This document shows positions 52,507 through 61,053 of a DNA stretch of 64,000 nt, piece after piece. Both the position numbers and the translations under genes were made by a program. The DNA is taken from the NCBI GenBank assembly GCA_958296055.1, contig CATQHS010000001.1, positions 2,576,277-2,640,276 on the forward strand, in the 5' to 3' direction. Position 1 is the first letter of the stretch; every line of letters starts with the position of its first letter. Source of the stretch: an uncultured Acidimicrobiales bacterium. GTDB lineage: Bacteria > Actinomycetota > Acidimicrobiia > Acidimicrobiales > Aldehydirespiratoraceae. Below the pieces are notes generated by a model. That model worked only from the letters and a program-made list of their open reading frames with translations, did no database searches and was not told the origin of the DNA.

Positions 52507-53562
52507 GTACTCGCCGGGATGGGCAGGTTGTACCGGGGCGAGCAGGAGGTCGACTTCCCGAAGCTGTGGCGGCCGGCGCTGGTCGGCTCGCTGGTCGCGC
52601 TGCTGGTGAGCGTGGCCAGCTTCGGCCTGCGGGGCTTGGACTTCGGCATCGAGTTCTCGGGCGGCACGGCGTGGGAGGTCCCCGCCCCTGGGGTGTCGGT
52701 GGGCGAGGCCAGGGACGGCTTGAGGGACACCGGGGCGGCCGGGGCCAAGATCCAGATCGTCGGGGCCGACACCATAAGAGTGCGCTCCGACATCGAGGGG
52801 CCCGGGGCGGTGAACGGGGTGCGCCAGGCTCTGGTGGAGCTGACCGGGGCGAGCGTCAACGAGGTGAGCGTCACCACCGTGGGGCCGTCGTGGGGCGCGG
52901 AGATCACCCGCAAAGCGGCGTGGGCGCTGGCCTGGTTCTTCGTGATCGTGGCCGTCTACATAGCCGTTCGGCTGGAGTGGAAGATGGCGGTGGGCGCCCT
53001 GGCCGCGGTGGTCCACGACATCGTCATCTCCATCGGCTTCTACTCGGTGTTCCAGTTCGAGATCACCCCGGCCACGGTGATCGCCTTCCTCACCATCATG
53101 GGCTACTCGCTCTACGACACCATCGTGGTGTACGACAAGGTGCGCGAGGTGGTGGGCCGGACCGCGGCCACCGGGCGCTACACCTACACCGAGATGATGA
53201 ACCTGTCGCTCAACCGGGTGCTGATGCGGTCGGTGAACACCTCGATCACGTCGGTGATGCCGGTGGCGTCGATGCTGGTGATCGGCTCGTTCGTGCTCGG
53301 GGCCCTCACCCTGCAGGAGTTCGCGGTGGCCCTGCTGGTGGGCATCATCGTCGGCACCTACTCGTCGCTGTTCGTGGCCGCGTCGCTGGTGGCCTGGATG
53401 AAGGAGCGCTGGGAGCCCGATCAGGCCGAGCTGGCCCGCAAGGTCCAGTCCCGCCGCAAGGTCAGCTCGGCCCGGGCCGCGGCCTCGCTCGGTTCGACCG
53501 GCGTCGCCCCCTCGATTTCCGGCGCCGCGCCCCCGCTGCGCAAGAAGCGCAAAAAGCGCTGA
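52498..53562 (+). CDS. secF: Protein translocase subunit SecF
   Basis: The 354-residue protein has six helices with the SecF signatures LDFGIEFSGGTAWEV at the N-terminus, VHDIVISIGFYSVFQFEITP, GYSLYDTIVVYDKVREVVGR (proton-relay Asp) and NTSITSVMPVASMLVIGSFV. The C-terminus is basic and unstructured (RKVSSARAAASLG to KKRKKR). It partners with SecD in protein export. The gene lies 11 bp before rel. Confidence 0.95.
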   Translation: MSRVLAGMGRLYRGEQEVDFPKLWRPALVGSLVALLVSVASFGLRGLDFGIEFSGGTAWEVPAPGVSVGEARDGLRDTGAAGAKIQIVGADTIRVRSDIEGPGAVNGVRQALVELTGASVNEVSVTTVGPSWGAEITRKAAWALAWFFVIVAVYIAVRLEWKMAVGALAAVVHDIVISIGFYSVFQFEITPATVIAFLTIMGYSLYDTIVVYDKVREVVGRTAATGRYTYTEMMNLSLNRVLMRSVNTSITSVMPVASMLVIGSFVLGALTLQEFAVALLVGIIVGTYSSLFVAASLVAWMKERWEPDQAELARKVQSRRKVSSARAAASLGSTGVAPSISGAAPPLRKKRKKR

Positions 53563-53573
53563 CCGAGGGTTAG

Positions 53574-55820
53574 GTGGCCGCGGCGACTCGGGTGCTGCCG
53601 TGGCGGCGGCCGGCTAATCGTTCGGCGTCGGCGGAGATAGCCGAGCTGCTGTCGGTCTACCGGGACCGCCACCCCGGCGCCCCCGTCGATTTGATCGAGC
53701 GGGCCTTCGCGTTGGCGGCCAAGGCCCACGCCGGGCAGATGCGCAAGTCGGGCGAGCCCTACATCCGCCATCCGGTGGCGGTGGCCGCCATCGTGGCCCG
53801 GCTGGGGCTCGACGACGTGACCGTGGCCGGGGCGCTGCTGCACGACGCGGTCGAGGACACCGACGTCGACCTGGCCGCGGTCGAGGCCTCCGCCGGGCCG
53901 GACGTGGCCCGCATCGTGGACGGGGCCACCAAGCTCGACCGGGTCCACTACGACACCCGGGAACAGCAGCAGGCGGCGTCGATGCGCAAGATGATCGTCG
54001 CCATCGCCCAAGACCTCCGGGTGCTGATCATCAAGCTGGCCGACCGGCTCCACAACCTGCGCACCGTCGCCGGGCTGCCCCAGTTCAAACAGGAGCGAAC
54101 CGCCCGGGAGACCCTGGACGTCTACGCGCCGCTGGCCCACCGGCTGGGGATGCAGGACCTGCGCCAGCAGCTCGAAGACCTCTCCTTCGCCGCCCTGGAA
54201 CCCCGCCGCTACGCCGAGATCGACCAGATGGTGGAGCTGCGGGCCCCCGAGCGGGAGATATACCTCACCCAGGTGCTGGGCGAGGTGCAGGTAAGGCTGG
54301 ACGAGCTGGGAATCGCCGCCGACATCACCGGCCGGCCCAAGCACCTGTGGTCCATCTACGAGAAGATGGTGGTCAAGGACCGCCCCTTCGACGAGATATT
54401 CGACCTGGTGGGGATCCGGGTCATCACCGGGTCGGTGCGGGACTGCTACGCGGCCCTGGGCACGATCCACGCCACTTGGCGGCCGGTGCAGGGCCGGTTC
54501 AAGGACTACATAGCCATGCCCAAGTTCAACCTCTACCAGTCGTTGCACACGACGGTGGTGGGCCCTCAGGGCAAGACCCTGGAGGCGCAGATACGCACCC
54601 GGGAGATGCACGCCCGGGCCGAGTACGGGGTGGCCGCCCACTGGGAGTACAAGGACGAGTCGCCCGGCGACGACATGGCCTGGCTGGCTCGCATCGTGGA
54701 CTGGGAGCAGGAGACCTCGGACCCGTCGGAGTTCATGTCCAACCTCAAGATCGAGCTCGATGCCGATGAGGTCTACGTCTTCACCCCCAAGGGGAAGGTG
54801 CTGGAGCTGCCGGTGGGGGCCACTCCGGTGGACTTCGCCTATGCCATCCACACCGACGTGGGCCACGCCTGCGTGGGGGCCAAAGTCGACGGCCGGCTGG
54901 TGCCGCTGGACCGGCGGCTGGAGTCGGGCCAGACGGTGGAGGTCTTCACGTCCAAGACCGAGGGGGCCGGTCCCAGTCGGGACTGGCTCAAGTTCGCGGC
55001 CAGCCGCCGGGCCGCCAACAAGATCAGGCAGTGGTACCTGCGCGAGCGCCGGGCCGATGCCATCGAGAACGGCCGCGACGACCTGATCCAGGCCCTGCGC
55101 CGGGAGGGGCTGCCGGCCCAGCGGCTGCTGAAGGACAAGCTTCTCGGCGCCGTCGCCGACCAGCTCAACTACAACGGCCCCGACGCCTTGTACGCGGCCA
55201 TCGGCGAGGGGCATCAGTCGGCCGCTTCGGTGGCCGGCCGGTTCGCCCGGGCGCTGCGGGACCCCGGTGCCCGCTCCGACGACCCCGAGAGGGGCCAGTT
55301 GCCCACGACGGTGGCGAGACGGCCCCGCCGCCGCCAGGCCCACGGCAACGCCGGGGTCCACGTCGAGGGCCTTGACGACATCATGATCAGGCTGTCTCGC
55401 TGTTGCAGCCCTGTGCCCCCCGACGAGATCATCGGGTTCGTCACCCGGGGCCGGGGGGTCTCGGTGCACCGGGCCGACTGCCTCAACGCCATCGGCCTCT
55501 CCGAGGGCCAGCCCGATCGGCTCATCGAGGTGGAGTGGGACGCGGTCTTCGAGGGGGTCTTCTCCTCGACCATCGAGGTGGTGGCCTTCGACCGGCCCGC
55601 CCTGCTGCGCGACGTGACCCAGGTGCTGGCCGACCACCGGCTGAGCGTCATCAGCTCCGTCACCGACACCGGTGCCGATCGCATCGCCCGGATGCGCTTC
55701 GAGTTCGAGCTGGCCGACGTGTCCCAGCTCGATTCGGTGCTCACGTCCATCCTGGCCGTGGAAACGGTGTACGACGCCTACCGAGTGGTCCCCGGCCGAG
55801 CCGCAGCCGAGCCCGTCTGA
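53574..55820 (+). CDS. relA: Bifunctional (p)ppGpp synthetase/hydrolase Rel
   Basis: The 748-residue Rel has an HD hydrolase domain (IRHPVAVAAIVARLGL, ALLHDAVEDTDVD), a synthetase domain (FDEIFDLVGIRV, GRFKDYIAMPKFNLYQSLHT, EAQIRTREMHARAEYGVAAH), a TGS domain (VYVFTPKGKVLELPVGATPV), a Cys-containing zinc-finger region (RLSRCCSPVPPDEIIGFVTR) and a C-terminal ACT domain. HD and Asp residues of the hydrolase are intact, so both activities are expected. It makes and degrades the alarmone ppGpp on ribosomes. Its GTG start follows secF by 11 bp, so it is part of the sec operon, a common actinobacterial arrangement. Confidence 0.95.
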   Translation: MAAATRVLPWRRPANRSASAEIAELLSVYRDRHPGAPVDLIERAFALAAKAHAGQMRKSGEPYIRHPVAVAAIVARLGLDDVTVAGALLHDAVEDTDVDLAAVEASAGPDVARIVDGATKLDRVHYDTREQQQAASMRKMIVAIAQDLRVLIIKLADRLHNLRTVAGLPQFKQERTARETLDVYAPLAHRLGMQDLRQQLEDLSFAALEPRRYAEIDQMVELRAPEREIYLTQVLGEVQVRLDELGIAADITGRPKHLWSIYEKMVVKDRPFDEIFDLVGIRVITGSVRDCYAALGTIHATWRPVQGRFKDYIAMPKFNLYQSLHTTVVGPQGKTLEAQIRTREMHARAEYGVAAHWEYKDESPGDDMAWLARIVDWEQETSDPSEFMSNLKIELDADEVYVFTPKGKVLELPVGATPVDFAYAIHTDVGHACVGAKVDGRLVPLDRRLESGQTVEVFTSKTEGAGPSRDWLKFAASRRAANKIRQWYLRERRADAIENGRDDLIQALRREGLPAQRLLKDKLLGAVADQLNYNGPDALYAAIGEGHQSAASVAGRFARALRDPGARSDDPERGQLPTTVARRPRRRQAHGNAGVHVEGLDDIMIRLSRCCSPVPPDEIIGFVTRGRGVSVHRADCLNAIGLSEGQPDRLIEVEWDAVFEGVFSSTIEVVAFDRPALLRDVTQVLADHRLSVISSVTDTGADRIARMRFEFELADVSQLDSVLTSILAVETVYDAYRVVPGRAAAEPV

Positions 55821-55846
55821 GCCGGGGCCTGACCCGGGCTCTTGCT

Positions 55847-55929
55847 TTGCCCGGCCGGCGGGTCCTGTCACGGGAGCGGTCGTCGCCGCAAGCGGCGCCG
55901 ACGCTGGCTCCCGTGCCACCCCCCGGCCT
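55847..55929. repeat. Left arm of 83-bp inverted repeat flanking the HNH gene
   Basis: This arm is the reverse complement of 57658-57740 at 80 of 83 positions by hand comparison. It folds on itself: CACGGGAGC near 55869 pairs with GCTCCCGTG near 55907, with an inner stem GCCGC/GCGGC. It starts 26 bp after the rel stop and could also terminate that operon. Confidence 0.9.
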
Positions 55930-56013
55930 GACGTGTCGGCGTCCGGTTGGGCCCCGATTTCGAGCCGGTTTCCGGGGAGCCCTGTGCCCCCGGCCTGGCG
56001 TGTCGGCGTCCGG
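55920..56013. repeat. 27-bp direct repeat beside the left arm
   Basis: Copies at 55920-55946 and 55987-56013 differ at one position (a/g); both begin with cccccggcctg and end with tcggcgtccgg. The first copy overlaps the inner end of the left inverted-repeat arm. Confidence 0.85.
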
Positions 56014-56049
56014 GCTCCTGCAATCCGGTTGCCCCTGGTTTGCTTCGGG

Positions 56050-57498
56050 TCAGGTGGGGAATAGGGCGGGTGCTGTTGGCTGGGGCGGGTCGGGGCCGCT
56101 GGTCGGGTGATCTGACCCGGGGTGGCTCGGGTTGGGGCCGGTTCGGGGTCTGGTTGGCCTTGGGCTGCGGTTTGGTCGCGGGCGGTGGGGGTCGTGGGGG
56201 TGTTGGCGGTTGGCGGGGTTGGGCGGACGCAGGGGGTCGGGGGGTTCGAGGGCGGGTTTGCCGTTGTGGTGGGTGACTTGCCAGTGGTGGTCGTGGATGT
56301 TGTGGTGGCAGCGCCAGCAGACGAGCACGAGGTTTCCGATGTCGGTTCTTCGGGTTTGGGCGTAGGGGATGATGTGGTGGGCTTGGCAGCGGTCGGGTGG
56401 GGCGCCGCAGCCGATGCAGCCGCCGTCGCGGGCGATGAGGGCCCGCCATTGTTTGGTGGTGGCGGTGCGCACCGTGGACCCGTGGTACAGCGGTTTGCCC
56501 TCGCTGAACAGGAGGCCGGTGAGTTGGGCGTCGCAGGCGATGCGCTGGAGCACGGCGGAGGGCACGGGCCCGGTGCCGGGGATCTCGCAGCGTCCGGCGG
56601 GGTTCTCGCCGGTGAGCACTCCGATGTCGGCTACCACGATCACTTCGGCCTTGGGCCGCCCGCCGGAGCCGCTGCGTTCCTTGGACCACTCGGCGGTGCC
56701 TGAGGTGAGCAGGTCGAGGGCGTCGGCCCGGAGCTGATCCCAGGACCGGTTCTCCTCGCCGTCGCCCGAATCACCAGGGGCCGTGGATCTTTCGCTACCG
56801 GCCGGGCTGCCACCGTCTGGGCCGTCGCCGGCGTTTGAGCCGCGGCTGGTGCGGGCTGATTGTTGGTCTTGGCGGCGGAGTTCTTCGGCGGCGCTTTCCA
56901 GGCGGCTGCAGATGCGAGTGCCAGTCTCGGGGTCTAGCAGGCCGTCCATGCGCACCATGCCGTCCTGCTGTTTCCATGTCCGCAGGTACCGTCGCCGGCG
57001 TTTTTGCAGGTAATCCCCATGGCCATGGTCGATCTGGTGGCGCTGGGTCCACACGCCAACCTCGCGGGCGAAACGGTCTGGCGGCAGCTCCTTGGCCATC
57101 GTCAACAGATCAGAGGCCGAGTCCACCGCCTCGGGGTTGGTGAGCTTTGCCGCGTCGGCTAGGCGTTCGGCGTTGGCCAAAGGCACCTCCCCGGCGTCAA
57201 CCGCGGAGCGCAGCCCGGGCATCTCGTCGAGCGCCTCCGCCGCGCCCAGGCTGCGACGAGCCTGAAACTTCGACTTGCCAGCCTGGTCGCGCAGCACCGA
57301 GCCCCCGCCGTCGCCGTGGCCTTCTCGCAGAGCGATCAACCGGGCCGAATCGGTCTGCAACGCCGCCACCTTGGCCTCCCAAGATCGACTGGCCGCGATT
57401 AGGTCCTTGAGCCGGGCCACCGGCAGCTCCCCCGACCGCGCCGCCTCCAGCAGCCAGGCCAGCCCCTCGTTAACGCCTTCGACCGTTTCAGTGAACAT
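56050..57498 (-). CDS. DUF222/HNH endonuclease-domain protein (13E12 type)
   Basis: The 482-residue protein has an N-terminal DUF222 region (about 1-250; VARLKDLIAASRSWEAKVAA, LPPDRFAREVGVWTQRHQID) and an HNH nuclease domain (about 355-405) with RDGGCIGCGAPPDRCQAHHI, then NLVLVCWRCHHNIHDHHWQV: two Cys-x2-Cys pairs and the His residues of the HNH fold are intact. The last 65 residues are a Pro/Arg/His-rich tail. This family is multi-copy in many actinobacteria and resembles the mycobacterial REP13E12 elements; the biochemical role is not settled. Here it sits inside inverted repeats and has an AT-rich, probably leaderless promoter (TAGAGT, six bases before ATG 57498). Confidence 0.92.
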   Translation of the reverse strand: MFTETVEGVNEGLAWLLEAARSGELPVARLKDLIAASRSWEAKVAALQTDSARLIALREGHGDGGGSVLRDQAGKSKFQARRSLGAAEALDEMPGLRSAVDAGEVPLANAERLADAAKLTNPEAVDSASDLLTMAKELPPDRFAREVGVWTQRHQIDHGHGDYLQKRRRRYLRTWKQQDGMVRMDGLLDPETGTRICSRLESAAEELRRQDQQSARTSRGSNAGDGPDGGSPAGSERSTAPGDSGDGEENRSWDQLRADALDLLTSGTAEWSKERSGSGGRPKAEVIVVADIGVLTGENPAGRCEIPGTGPVPSAVLQRIACDAQLTGLLFSEGKPLYHGSTVRTATTKQWRALIARDGGCIGCGAPPDRCQAHHIIPYAQTRRTDIGNLVLVCWRCHHNIHDHHWQVTHHNGKPALEPPDPLRPPNPANRQHPHDPHRPRPNRSPRPTRPRTGPNPSHPGSDHPTSGPDPPQPTAPALFPT

Positions 57499-57657
57499 AT
57501 GATCACTCTACAACAAGGGTGAGACAATCACACCCCCTAACTCGAAATAACCCAGAAAATATCTAAAAATATTTCAAAAGGTCAGCAGTGGGCCACGCCG
57601 GGAGGGTGGAACGAGGGATTGCGATCAGGACAAGGACCGTGCCGGTGCCGAGGAGCT
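57499..57657. promoter_or_regulatory. AT-rich control region before the HNH gene
   Basis: From 57499 to about 57590 the DNA is strikingly AT-rich for this window (runs such as aaaatatctaaaaatatttc). It holds the minus-strand -10 box TAGAGT (57505-57510) for the HNH gene. From 57590 to 57657 I see nothing that I can interpret. Confidence 0.5.
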
Positions 57658-57740
57658 AGGCCGGGGGGTGGCACGGGGGTCAGCGTCGGCGCCGCTTGCG
57701 GCGACGACCGCCCCCGTGACAGGACCCGCCGGCCGGGCAA
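57658..57740. repeat. Right arm of 83-bp inverted repeat flanking the HNH gene
   Basis: This is the inverted partner of 55847-55929. One A:T pair of the hairpin stem in the left arm is a G:C pair here, so two of the three differences compensate each other and keep the stem. Confidence 0.9.
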
Positions 57741-57800
57741 CGCAAAGCGCCCAAAAGGAAGGAAACGCCTGTGGACAGGACCCGCCGGCCGGGCAACGCA
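57720..57800. repeat. 25-bp direct repeat beside the right arm
   Basis: Identical copies lie at 57720-57744 and 57776-57800; each begins caggacccgcc and ends gggcaacgca. The first is the outer end of the right inverted-repeat arm. The second lies 43 bp before hisS. Confidence 0.9.
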
Positions 57801-57831
57801 CCGCCGGGCCTGACCGCTGCCGACCGGCCGG

Positions 57832-57837
57832 TACCCT
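57832..57837 (+). promoter_or_regulatory. -10 box of leaderless hisS promoter
   Basis: TACCCT is followed by six bases and GTG 57844. Confidence 0.45.
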
Positions 57838-57843
57838 CGGGGC

Positions 57844-59127
57844 GTGGCCCAGCCCCGGTTCCGCGCCCCCAGGGGCACCCGCGACATCCTTCCGCCCGAG
57901 TCGACCAGGCGGCGGGAGCTGGTGAGCCGGTTCGCCGATATGGCCGACCGGGCCGGCTACGGCCAGCTCGAGTCCCCCGTCTTCGAGGACGTCGGCGTGT
58001 TTCAGCGGCTGGGGCCCGACACCGACGTGGTGGCCAAGGAGATGTTCGAACTGCACGACCGGGGCGACCCGCCCCAGCATCTGGCCCTGCGGCCCGAGCT
58101 CACCGCCAGCGCCTGCCGGGCCTACGTCGAACACCGGCCCACACCCCCCTGGAAGATCTGGTACGAAGGCCCGCAGTTCCGCTACGAGCGGCCCCAAGCC
58201 GGGCGCTACCGCCAGTTCAGCCAGGTGGGGGCGGAGGTGATCGGCGCCGAGGACCCCGCCGCCGACGTGGAGGCGATCACCCTGGCGGTCCGGTTCTTCG
58301 AGGCCCTCGGGCTGCGGGGGGTGCGGCTTCTGGTCAACAGCCTGGGCGACCCCGCCGACCGCTCCGCCTACCTGGCCGCTCTCGGCGACCACCTCCGGTC
58401 TCATAGCGGTGAGCTGTCGCCGCAGGCCCGGGCCACCGCCGAGCGCAACCCGCTGCGGGTGCTCGACTCCAAGCGGCCCGAGGACCGGGCTGCGGTGGCC
58501 TCGGCCCCCGTGATGATCGACCATCTGTCTCCGGCGGCGGCCGAGCATTTCGAGGCGGTGAGGGCCGGGCTTGACGATCTCGGCGTCGCATACGAGATCT
58601 GCCCCCGGCTGGTGCGGGGCCTCGACTACTACGTCCGCACCGCCTTCGAGTTCGCGGCCTCTGGCCTTGACGTCGCCCAGGACGCGGTGGGCGGCGGCGG
58701 TCGCTACGACGGCTTGGTCGAGGATTTGGGCGGCCCGCCCGCGGGCGGGATCGGCTTCGCGCTGGGTGTGGACCGGATACTGCTGGCCTGCGACGCCGAA
58801 GGCGCCTTCGGGCCGTCGACGTCGGCGGTGGAGGTGTTCGTGGTGGATGTGGCCGGCGGGGCTGCGGCCACGAAGCTGTGCGATCAGCTTCGTCGAGCCG
58901 GCCTGGGCGCGGACCGGGCCTTCGGGGGCCGGTCGATGAAGGCTCAGATGAAACTGGCCGACCGCTCGGGGGCGGCGCTGGCCCTCATCGTCGGACCCGA
59001 CGAGCTGGCCGCGGGCGAGGTGACCGTGCGCGACCTGCACGGCTCCGGCCGCCAGTACCGGGTGCGGCTGGGGGACGCGGCCGAAGCCGCCTGGGCCGAG
59101 CTGGCCGGAACGGCGCCGGGCCGGTGA
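57844..59127 (+). CDS. hisS: Histidyl-tRNA synthetase
   Basis: The 427-residue class II synthetase has RAPRGTRDILPPESTRRREL at the N-terminus, ELTASACRAYVEHRP (motif 1-2 region), YEGPQFRYERPQAGRYRQFS (motif 2), LVRGLDYYVRTAFEFA (the histidine A motif) and GGGRYDGLVEDLGGPP, GFALGVDRI (motif 3). The last 95 residues are the anticodon-binding domain. It attaches histidine to tRNA-His. It has its own promoter and overlaps aspS by GTGA. Confidence 0.95.
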   Translation: MAQPRFRAPRGTRDILPPESTRRRELVSRFADMADRAGYGQLESPVFEDVGVFQRLGPDTDVVAKEMFELHDRGDPPQHLALRPELTASACRAYVEHRPTPPWKIWYEGPQFRYERPQAGRYRQFSQVGAEVIGAEDPAADVEAITLAVRFFEALGLRGVRLLVNSLGDPADRSAYLAALGDHLRSHSGELSPQARATAERNPLRVLDSKRPEDRAAVASAPVMIDHLSPAAAEHFEAVRAGLDDLGVAYEICPRLVRGLDYYVRTAFEFAASGLDVAQDAVGGGGRYDGLVEDLGGPPAGGIGFALGVDRILLACDAEGAFGPSTSAVEVFVVDVAGGAAATKLCDQLRRAGLGADRAFGGRSMKAQMKLADRSGAALALIVGPDELAAGEVTVRDLHGSGRQYRVRLGDAAEAAWAELAGTAPGR

Positions 59128-60932
59128 TCGGCGCCGCCACCGCTATGCGCACCGACCTGTGCGGCAGGCTCAGGCTGGCCGACGCGGGCCGGACCGTGAC
59201 CGTGTGCGGCTGGGTGGACCGGCGCCGAGAGCACAGCGAGCACTTGGCCTTCGTCGACTTGCGCGACCGCACCGGTGTGATCCAGTGCGTGGTGGACGGG
59301 GCCCGGGACCTGCGGGGCGAGTACGTGGTGCGGGTCACCGGGACGGTGCGGCGAAGGCCCGAGGGCACCGCCAACGACCGGCTCGCCACCGGCGAGATCG
59401 AGCTGGCCGACTGCTCGGTGGAGGTGCTGTCGGCCTCGGAGCCGCCGCCGTTCCCCCTGCACGAGCGGACCGAGGTGGACGAGACCATCCGCCTCCGCTA
59501 CCGCTACGTCGATCTGCGCACCGAGCGGCTCCAGCGCAACCTGAGGGCCCGGGCCGCGGTCAACAGCGCGGTGCGCCGGGCCATGGAGGCCCAGGGCTTC
59601 GTCGAGATCGAGACCCCCATGCTCATCGCCTCCATGCCCGAGGGGGCCCGCGACTTCGTGGTTCCGTCCCGCAAGGAGCCCGGCGCCTTCTACGCCCTGC
59701 CCCAGAGCCCGCAGCTCTTCAAGCAGCTCTGCATGGTGGGCGGGATCGACCGCTACTACCAGGTCGCCCGCTGCCTGCGGGACGAGGACCTGCGGGCCGA
59801 CCGCCAGTTCGAGTTCATGCAGCTCGACGTGGAGGCCAGCTTCGTCACCCGCGACGACGTGTTCGGAGCCATCGGCGAGGCGGTGGCCGCCGCTACCGAG
59901 GCGGTGACCGGACGGCGGCCGGGCGAGCCGCCGCTCATGACCTGGGGGGAGGCCATGGAGCGGTTCGGCTCCGACAAGCCCGACACCCGCTTCGGCTTGG
60001 AGTTGGTGGAGCTGACCCCGCTGTTCGAACGCACCGGGACCAGGGTGCTGCAGGCCCCGTGCGTGAAGGGGATCCGCCTGCCCGGCGGGGCGGCCGGGCC
60101 CTCCGCCCTGACCCGCAGCCGGGTGGACGAGCTGGTGGAGGCGGCCAAGCGCTGGGGGGCCAAGGGCCTGGCCTGGATGCGGGTCGTGCCCGCCGCCGGC
60201 GAGGCGACCGGCGGAGGAGCTGGCGGTGGGTCCGGCGGGGGAGCGGCCCTGGACGCGGGGGTGGCCAAGCTCCTGTCTCCTGCCGAGAGCGCCGGGGTGG
60301 TCTCGGCTCTGGAGGCCGAGCCCGGCGACATGGTGTTCCTGGTGGCCGACGAGCGCCCTGTGGTCCGCCAGGTGCTGGGCTTGCTGCGCTTGGAGCTGGG
60401 CCGCCCCCCGGTGGGCGAGGGCGGGCTCAACTATGTGTGGGTGGTGGACTTTCCCCTGTTCGAGGGGCTCGACGCTGACGGGAGGCCGGTGCCGTCGCAT
60501 CATCCCTTCACCATGCCCCACGTCGACGACCTAGACCGGCTGGAGCAGGGCTCGGGCCCCGACCTGCTCGATGTGCGCTCCCAGGCTTATGACTTGGTGG
60601 TGAACGGCTGGGAACTGGGCTCGGGCAGCGTCCGGATCCACCGGGCCGATGTGCAGCGGCGGATCTTCGAGCTGCTGGGAATCGGCCCGGAGCAGGCCCA
60701 GGCCCGGTTCGGGTTCCTACTCGACGCCTTCCGCTTCGGGGTGCCGCCCCACGCCGGCTTCGCGGTGGGCCTAGACCGCCTGACCGCCGTCTTGGTGGGC
60801 GAGGAGAACATCCGGGAGGTGATCGCCTTCCCCAAGACCCAGTCCGGGGCCGACCCCCTCACCAACGCCCCCGGCCCCATCCCCCCCTCCCACCTCGGTG
60901 AGCTGGGCCTGCGGGTGGCACCCCCGGCCTGA
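59124..60932 (+). CDS. aspS: Aspartyl-tRNA synthetase
   Basis: The protein has 602 residues from GTG 59124, which overlaps the hisS stop; ATG 59145, seven codons in, matches the usual N-terminus (MRTDLCGRLR) and is a good alternative. It has the OB anticodon domain (VCGWVDRRREHSEHLAFVDL), the catalytic motifs PQSPQLFKQLCMVGG and VARCLRDEDLRADRQFEFMQ, a bacterial insertion domain (about 280-410) and motif 3 AGFAVGLDRLTAVLVGEENI. The loop usually reading S-T-P-E-G-A-R is S-M-P-E-G-A-R here. It charges tRNA-Asp, and perhaps tRNA-Asn if the genome has GatCAB. Confidence 0.95.
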   Translation: MIGAATAMRTDLCGRLRLADAGRTVTVCGWVDRRREHSEHLAFVDLRDRTGVIQCVVDGARDLRGEYVVRVTGTVRRRPEGTANDRLATGEIELADCSVEVLSASEPPPFPLHERTEVDETIRLRYRYVDLRTERLQRNLRARAAVNSAVRRAMEAQGFVEIETPMLIASMPEGARDFVVPSRKEPGAFYALPQSPQLFKQLCMVGGIDRYYQVARCLRDEDLRADRQFEFMQLDVEASFVTRDDVFGAIGEAVAAATEAVTGRRPGEPPLMTWGEAMERFGSDKPDTRFGLELVELTPLFERTGTRVLQAPCVKGIRLPGGAAGPSALTRSRVDELVEAAKRWGAKGLAWMRVVPAAGEATGGGAGGGSGGGAALDAGVAKLLSPAESAGVVSALEAEPGDMVFLVADERPVVRQVLGLLRLELGRPPVGEGGLNYVWVVDFPLFEGLDADGRPVPSHHPFTMPHVDDLDRLEQGSGPDLLDVRSQAYDLVVNGWELGSGSVRIHRADVQRRIFELLGIGPEQAQARFGFLLDAFRFGVPPHAGFAVGLDRLTAVLVGEENIREVIAFPKTQSGADPLTNAPGPIPPSHLGELGLRVAPPA

Positions 60933-60988
60933 TCGGGGCTACTGTCACACCCCCTCACTACGTTGGCGGGCAGGTTAGTTCCGTGAAT

Positions 60989-61004
60989 CGAGACGATTGT
61001 CTCG
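60989..61004. promoter_or_regulatory. Short palindrome, possible operator
   Basis: CGAGAC-GATT-GTCTCG is a 6-bp inverted repeat in the 121-bp gap before the proline-rich membrane gene. It could bind a dimeric regulator or form a small hairpin. No clear promoter boxes are visible around it. Confidence 0.3.
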
Positions 61005-61053
61005 CCGCCCGGAATCAAGGATTTCGAAACATTCGGGAGAAGTCGAATCACCC

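Noticed and set aside
55847-57740. A classical insertion sequence
   Set aside because: The inverted repeats are long and self-complementary, and the enclosed gene is an HNH/DUF222 protein rather than a transposase; no target-site duplication was recognised.
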